From contig CM055092.1 of the NCBI GenBank assembly GCA_029204225.1, positions 73,568,857-73,632,856 on the forward strand: DNA of 64,000 bases, in the 5' to 3' direction. Numbering within the stretch: the first letter of the stretch is position 1; each line of letters starts with the position of its first letter. Source of the stretch: Diphasiastrum complanatum (lineage: Eukaryota; Streptophyta; Lycopodiopsida; Lycopodiales; Lycopodiaceae). Under the pieces are notes generated by a model. The model was not told where the DNA came from, did no database searches, and worked only from the letters and a program-made list of their open reading frames with translations. Of this stretch, positions 58,811-64,000 are shown piece after piece. Made by a program: the position numbers and the translations under genes.

Positions 58811-59372
58811 AAGAAAAGGCAAATGGCAAGCGGACAATTATGCTGATCAACATCAATTTGATGATGATTATTATGAAGACAATTATGCTGATCAACATCA
58901 ATACGATGATGATCAATATGAAGATGATACAGGTAAGAGTTCAAACTTGTTCATTATAGCATTAATGACAAGTGATGAAGCCAAAGATACTTGGTACATT
59001 GATAGTGGTGCGTCCAAGCACATGACTTCAAGGAAAGAGTGGTTTTCAGAACTCAAGGAAACTCACAATGGTGATGAAGTTGGACAAGCCGATGGCAAAT
59101 TGCTATCTGTTAAAGGAGTTGGAGTGGTACCAGTGAAGTTAGCCAGCAGGAAGATAAAGCGGATAAACAATGTGCAATATGTACCTGGCTTAGCTAACAC
59201 TCTACTATTTGTTGGGATGATGGTTGATCAACAACTCAAGGTTGAGTTTGATAGCGACAAATGTCTTGTCAAAGACATCAAGAATCACTACAAAGTGATT
59301 GCTACAGGAGCTAGAGTCAATGAGAATCGACTCTACAAATTAAATGCGAGATCTTTTGCTCAGCTATGGTAA
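58811..59372 (+). pseudogene. Copia G protease
   Basis: Continuing the frame of the zinc knuckle, an Asp/Tyr/Gln-rich stretch with two diverged copies of YADQHQ(F/Y)DDD is followed by TWYIDSGASKHMTSRKEWF, the intact aspartic protease active site (DSGA). VGVVPVKLASRKIKRINNVQ and YVPGLANTLLFVGMMVDQQL complete the domain. The frame ends at 59372 just before the integrase zinc motif. This protease segment is open and undamaged. Confidence 0.88.
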
Positions 59373-60330
59373 GCATAGTTGATAGTCGAAGTGATCTTTG
59401 GCATCAACGATTCGGTCATATTAGTGCTAAAAGTTTACAAATTCTTAAAAGAGGTAATCTAGTTATAGGATTGCCTGATATTTCTTTTGAAAGAAAAATT
59501 TGTGAAGGTTGCATTTTGGGAAAACAACATTGAGAGAGAGGTTTTCCAAAAGTGGAGCAAGGAGAGCCAGTGGCATCCTAGATTTTGTCCACAATGATCT
59601 ATGTGGACCCATGCAAACTAGATCTCTTAGTGGCTACTATTACTTTATCACCTTCATTGATGATTATAGCAGATGCATTTGGATTTATTTCACATGCAAG
59701 AAATCAAATGCTTTTTCTAAGTTCAAGGAATTCAAGGCATTAGTTGAAAAGCAAACAAGATGTTGCATCAAAACTTTGAGATCTGATGGAGGTGGTGAGT
59801 ATTTTTTGACAGAATTTATTGATTTATGCAAAGATCAAGGGATCAAGAGGTAGACTACAACACTTTATTCACCACAACAAAATGGATTTGCAGAATGAAA
59901 GAACAGATCTATTGTTGAGATGGCCAGGGCGATGCTCAAAAGCAAGGGTCTGCCAAACACCTTTTGGGCAGAAGCTTGTAGCACAACTACGCACATCCTG
60001 AATCGGTGTCCTACAAAATCCGTGGAAGGTAAGACACCTCGTGAAGCTGTTACTGGAAAAAAACCTAATATTTCTCATTTGAGAGTATTGGGTTGTGATG
60101 CTTATGCTCATATTCTTGATGAGAAACAAAGGAAATTGGATGCAAAAGCTATCGAGTGTATTTTTCTTGAATATGATGAGAAGGCCAAGGCATACAAGAT
60201 GTATGACACAAATGCACAGAAGCTTGTAATTTTTAGGGATGCTACATTTGACGAGATGGGCCGAGGTGAACAATCTGAAGTAATCACTGAACCTTTTGAT
60301 GAGAGAGCAAAAGTACAGGTCAAGAAGGAA
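59373..60330 (+). pseudogene. Copia G integrase
   Basis: Near 59395 LWHQRFGHISAKSLQ and [10 protein letters not shown] supply the zinc motif, interrupted by a stop at about 59531. 59509-59853 carries [12 protein letters not shown] (first Asp), [16 protein letters not shown] and LRSDGGGEY (second Asp). After a stop at 59851, SPQQNGFAE (Glu) is followed by a stop. 59920 on continues MARAMLKSKGLPNTFWAEAC and LRVLGCDAYAHILDEK. Several single-base stops appear at arginine-type codons. Confidence 0.9.
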
Positions 60331-61161
60331 GTGGATTTTGATATAGAAAATCCATTGGACAAAGGCAAGCCTAATGCTGAAATTTCCAAGAGAGTACCTA
60401 AATGGTACTTATTATCAGTCACAGATGGTGCAAAGAAGGGAGATACTCTCGAATCTAGTGAGCAGAGAGAGCTTAGAAGATCAAGTAGAAATCGAAAACC
60501 TCCTACAAGATTAGAGATGAATCTAGCCCTAATGGGTTCTGTGCTCAAGGATCAAGAACCAAAAACTTTTGATAAAGCAAAGGAGCACAAGGAGTGGCGT
60601 GAAGCTATGGAAACAGAAATGGAAGCTATATCAAAAAATAGGACTTGGAACTTGGTTGAGCTACCTGATGGTAAGACATCTATCACTGGCAAATGCATAT
60701 ACAAGATCAAATATGGAGTTGATGGGAAACTCAACAAATACAAAGCATGGTTGGTTGCGAGAGGATTTGAGCAGCAGGAAGGTATTGATTTTGAAAAAAC
60801 CTTCGCACTTGTAGCTAAGATGGTAACTATACATTTTGTCATTGCTATTTCTGCTTTCTATGGTTGGAAGATCCAACAAATGGATGTTAAATCTGCTTTT
60901 CTTAATGGAGTGCTGGATGAAGAGGTGTACTTAGCACAACCTCAAGGATATATTGAACCAGGGAGAGAGCACCTTGTTTATATGCTCAACAAAATTATTT
61001 ATGGATTGAAGCAAGCACCACGGACGTGGTACTCTTGCATCGATGAACACTTTAAGCGAAGGGGAATGGTAAAGAGTGATGCTGATCCTAATCTTTACAT
61101 TCTAAGACAAGATTCAGATATAGTGTTCATTGTGTTGTACGTGGATGATTTGAGGAAGTAA
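60331..61161 (+). pseudogene. Copia G reverse transcriptase
   Basis: The long frame 59920-61161 (413 codons) covers the linker (SSRNRKPPTRLEMNLAL), WREAMETEMEAISKNRTW, GKCIYKIKYGVDGKLNKYKA, LVARGFEQQEGIDFEKTFA, QQMDVKSAFLNGVLDEEVYL and GLKQAPRTWYSCIDEHFKRR, ending at IVLYVDDLRK with the YVDD box present but the next residues altered and the frame lost. Confidence 0.92.
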
Positions 61162-61758
61162 TGAGAGCTTAATTGATGAAATCAAATCAGATCTTTCCAA
61201 TGCTTTTGACATGAGCGATCTAGTTTGATGCAATATTGTCTTGTCATTGAAGTATGGCAAAAGGAAAACGTGGTCTTTCGTACACAAAGTAAATATGCAC
61301 GAGATTTGCTTTATAAGTTCAATATGCAGGATTGTAAGCCTTTGAGTACACCTATGGATGTCAACACGAAGCTTACTGCATATGATGAATCTGAGAAATT
61401 GGATGCTTATTTGTATAGACAGCTGGTGGGTAGTTTGATTTATTTGACACACACACGACCTAATATTTCTTATGCTGTTGGTGTTGTTAGTCAATTTTTG
61501 CAAGATCCTGGTCAAGCACACTGGAAGTCTGCTAAAAGTATTCTCAGATACATTCGAGGGACATTCAATGCTGGTTTGAAGTATGATCAACCTGAAGCGC
61601 CAATGTTGGTAGGTTATACAGATGCCGATTGGGCAGGTAATATTGATGACAGAAGATCTACCAGTGGTCATACATTCAGTTATGGTACAGCTACAGTTTC
61701 ATGGAGCAACAAAAAGCAACCTACAGTAGTCTTATTCTCGACGAAAGCTAAATATTAG
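61162..61758 (+). pseudogene. Copia G RNase H, truncated
   Basis: 61225-61758 shows DCKPLSTPMDVNTKL, YRQLVGSLIYLTHTRPNISY, GYTDADWAGNIDDRRSTSG and WSNKKQPTVVLFSTKAKY, then stops. The remaining RNase H, polypurine tract and 3' LTR are missing; gypsy H2-side sequence begins within about 160 bp. Confidence 0.9.
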
Positions 61759-61916
61759 TTAATTGAAGTTTACATAAAAATTTGGTTTTCATTTTTGCTT
61801 TGGATTACGGCAAATGTAGCTTGCTGTTGTTTTTCTCTTAAGCTTGAATTGAGCTTGCAAATAGTAGACTTGGATTGAGCTTACAAACAATAAGATTGAA
61901 TGAGTAGAAGTAAATG
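61759..61916. other. Junction sequence between copia G and gypsy H2
   Basis: Short AT-rich stretch with TTGAGCTT(A/G)CAAA repeated at about 61850 and 61879. No gene. Confidence 0.5.
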
Positions 61917-62131
61917 CTTTTTATTTGCATTGGATGTAAGGATTGAACCATTAATATCATTCTAATTTGAGCACTTGTTGTTGTGTTTACATAATAGGAA
62001 AACACACAAGCAATCCCAATGGATCAAACCAATGAAAACCCAACATTTGATCTATCAAAGTCATCCAATGTGACACGGGCTCTTGAACTTTTATACCAAC
62101 AAATTCAAGCCACTAATAAGCAGCTTCTTGA
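61917..62131 (+). pseudogene. Gypsy H2 leader and gag N-terminus
   Basis: DNA match to gypsy H1 from TTTGCATTGGATGTAAG through the gag start (MDQTNENPTFDLSKSS, with the early stop of H1 absent here) to LYQQIQATNKQLLE. At 62131 the gag ends by deletion and protease-like sequence begins, so the capsid and zinc knuckle are missing. Confidence 0.85.
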
Positions 62132-62395
62132 AATCGGAAAAAGTGAGAAATTACCATGTGACAATGGCATCGGGAAGTGATTCCGATTTGATGGATTTTG
62201 TTGTTCCTGATGTAGAATTGCACATTCAGGATTATTATGAAAAACTAGAATTCCATGTTGTTGCATTAGCTAATGTAGATATTGTTCTCGAGCAACAATG
62301 ACATTTTGATAAGAACAAGTCATTGAGAATTGATTTTGCTGAAAAATCTTTATCTTCTATGCATGAGAATTCTTTAATTAAAATCATGGCTTGGT
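62132..62395 (+). pseudogene. Gypsy H2 protease C-terminal remnant
   Basis: Frames here give FHVVALANVDIVLEQQ, a stop, then HFDKNKSLRIDFAEKSLS. The pattern resembles the end of the Ty3/gypsy protease (a DVILGMDWL-type box, then a short linker and an ID..... segment). There is no homologue in H1. The assignment rests on this pattern and its position between gag and integrase; the catalytic DTG/DSG side is deleted. Confidence 0.5.
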
Positions 62396-62990
62396 TTAGT
62401 CCATGCGTAGGACATCCGAACATACAAAGAACACTTGACTTAATTCGAAGACAATTTTGGTGGCCTAAGATGAAGAGTCAGGTAGAGGCCTATGTACTTA
62501 AATGTAATAAGTGCCAGTTAAATAAAAAGTAGAGAGGCTAAAAGCTAGTGGCCTATTACATCCTTTAGATATTCCAAGCGGAAAGTGAAAAAGTATATCT
62601 ATGGATTTTGTGGTTGGATTTCCACGTATAGGGAAGGGCCATGATTCGGTTTGGGTCATTGTTGACAGACTTACAAAATTTGCTCAATTTATCCCAATGA
62701 AAACTACTGTTAAAGCTTCAAAACTAGCTCAACTGTTTGTTGAGAATCTTTTTCGACTGTATGGGCTGCCTTGCGATATTTTCAGTGACCATGACCCAAA
62801 ATTCACTAAGAATTTTTGGCAAGCAGTATTTGAAAAGTTGGAAACAACTGTAAGTATGAGTTCTACAGATCATCCGGAATCAAACGGTCAAACGAAAAGG
62901 ATCAATCAAATGATGAAGGATATGCTTCGAGCATATGTGGGCCCCATCGGCAGTCTGATTGAGAACAATATCTTCCACTGGTAGAATTTG
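62396..62990 (+). pseudogene. Gypsy H2 integrase core
   Basis: 62323-62532 carries IQRTLDLIRRQFWWPKMKSQ and the cysteine pair CNKCQLNKK of the zinc finger; its histidine pair lies at or beyond the deletion joint. The core follows: FPRIGKGHDSVWVIVDRLTK (Asp), FSDHDPKFTKNFWQ (Asp) and SSTDHPESNGQTKRINQMMK (Glu, as family ESNGQ-E region with Glu present). A stop ends it at 62984. RT and RNase H are missing between protease and integrase. Confidence 0.88.
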
Positions 62991-63013
62991 CATATAACAG
63001 TGCAAAACATTCA

Positions 63014-63645
63014 GTGATCGGATTCAGCCCTTTCATGCTTATGTATGGTTTTCAACCTCGATCACCAATTAGTGTTGGCATGAAAAACCTACGAGTGCAA
63101 GCCGCAGCTGATTTCCTTGCGGATATGCAAAAAATGTTACAGTTGGCTAAAGATAGCATAAGAAGTGCCCAAGATAGGGCAAGGAACTATGCTGATCTAT
63201 CTCGGAAGCACAAGGTATTCATGGTCAACGACTGGGTGTTTTTTAGAGTCCCTAGTCACTCTAGGGGCTTGAAAACTATTAAGTGTGCAAAGTTGGTGCG
63301 GTCCTTTTAAGGTTATCCAAGTGATAAACAAGGGTGCATACAAACTAGACCTTCCAGCTAACATTTCATCCTATTTTTCACGTTAGTAAGTTGAAACCCT
63401 TGTTGGGGGTTGGGGAGACCCAGGTTCCTATGGAAGATCTAGTGGAACTTTTTCGTGATGAGTCTGTGAGTGGACCACCTGAACCCGAGGCGATTGTTTA
63501 TAGCCGGCAAAGGACTCTACAGAGTAGAGTGCTTTGGGAATTTTTAATCAGGTGGAAGGGCAAATCAGAAGAGGAGGATACCTGGGAAAAGGAGGCTGAT
63601 CTCCAGAAGAATTTTCCAAATTTTTCTCTACAAGGAAAAATTTAA
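63014..63645 (+). pseudogene. Gypsy H2 integrase C-terminus with chromodomain
   Basis: 63014-63310 encodes GFSPFMLMYGFQPRSPISVG and DRARNYADLSRKHKVF, then VFFRVPSHSRGL of the GPF-type C-terminal domain. A small deletion near 63300 shifts frame. 63391-63645 contains VLWEFLIRWKGKSEEEDTWE, the chromodomain core, which marks a chromovirus and is thought to steer insertion to heterochromatin. The frame ends ten bases before the polypurine tract. Confidence 0.9.
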
Positions 63646-63649
63646 GTTT

Positions 63650-63661
63650 AGGGGAAAGGAA
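63650..63661 (+). other. Gypsy H2 polypurine tract
   Basis: AGGGGAAAGGAA lies directly before TGTTACATACC, the LTR start. Confidence 0.85.
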
Positions 63662-64000
63662 TGTTACATACCTATGTAACTAGTAGTACTTTAGACCCCT
63701 ATTGGTCCATTTAGTGTTGGAGGCCAAATGGCAAGTTATCCTTGGATAAGGATTATCCTTCGGATTAAGGGTATGTGCCTTTGGATAAGGACAGACAAGT
63801 GACTATACCTTGGTCGAAAGTATGGAGTCACGTGACCCTTGGATAAGGGATACCCTTAGGATTAAGAGTAGATGTCTTAGATTAAGATACTAGTGTCCTT
63901 GGTTAAGGACAGGTAGGTGCCTATGCCTTGGATGGAGGTATGGAACCTAGAGAGGTGTTAGAAAGTCATTAGATGACTATTTTTCTAAACCTCGGGCCTC
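63662..64000 (+). mobile_element. Gypsy H2 3' LTR, cut by the window end
   Basis: Starts TGTTACATACCTATGTAACT and matches the LTR at 36186-36495 with substitutions and small indels. The window ends before its far edge. Confidence 0.88.

Overview
This window is nuclear DNA of a land plant with a large, retrotransposon-crowded genome. The evidence is plant-type Ty1/copia elements with an initiator-tRNA-Met primer site (TGGTATCAGAGC), chromodomain Ty3/gypsy elements, a CACTA-type MITE, long (GA)n microsatellites, and one nuclear gene for a mitochondrial-type ClpP with an N-terminal presequence. The sequence alone does not fix the lineage (fern, lycophyte, gymnosperm or other). There are no operons, rRNA, tRNA or CRISPR.

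Only one intact cellular gene is visible: an intronless clpP on the minus strand at 14374-15138, with its catalytic triad complete. Everything else recognised is mobile-element sequence, mostly broken and nested.

Layout. 1-9.0 kb: anonymous AT-rich DNA with a dispersed repeat (about 1.68-4.08 kb) that recurs inverted at 20.6-24.28 kb, and a decayed LINE-like RT trace. 9.0-10.6 kb: an LTR end with primer site of a minus-strand element. 11.3-12.8 kb: a LINE-like unit with an L1-type ORF1 relic and no ORF2. 14.0-15.3 kb: clpP. 15.7-19.5 kb: copia A (minus, gag and primer site lost). 19.5-20.1 kb: 5' piece of another copia element. 20.6-24.28 kb: the inverted repeat copy, split by a copia RT/RNase H piece. 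24.28-28.43 kb: copia B (minus, close relative of A). 28.43-34.6 kb: 6 kb without convincing genes, starting with an LTR-like sequence shared with 9.7 kb. 34.6-37.1 kb: copia pieces, a CACTA MITE and a gypsy LTR. 37.13-44.78 kb: an apparently complete 7.65-kb LTR element with 5-bp target duplications, a tRNA-Asp-like primer site, gag, four zinc-knuckle motifs and a long unfamiliar ORF, but no polymerase. 44.78-46.1 kb: copia end and LTR. 46.15-49.4 kb: gypsy H1. 49.4-56.2 kb: copia F, the best-preserved element, whose 5' LTR carries a 985-bp foldback insertion. 56.36-57.09 kb: LTR fragment of family A. 57.09-61.76 kb: copia G. 61.9-64 kb: gypsy H2, a chromovirus with 3' LTR running off the window.

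The elements share no joint cellular function. They record successive insertion, deletion and recombination around one housekeeping gene. Coordinates of repeat edges were read by eye and may be off by a few bases; those given with target duplications or LTR termini are the most secure.
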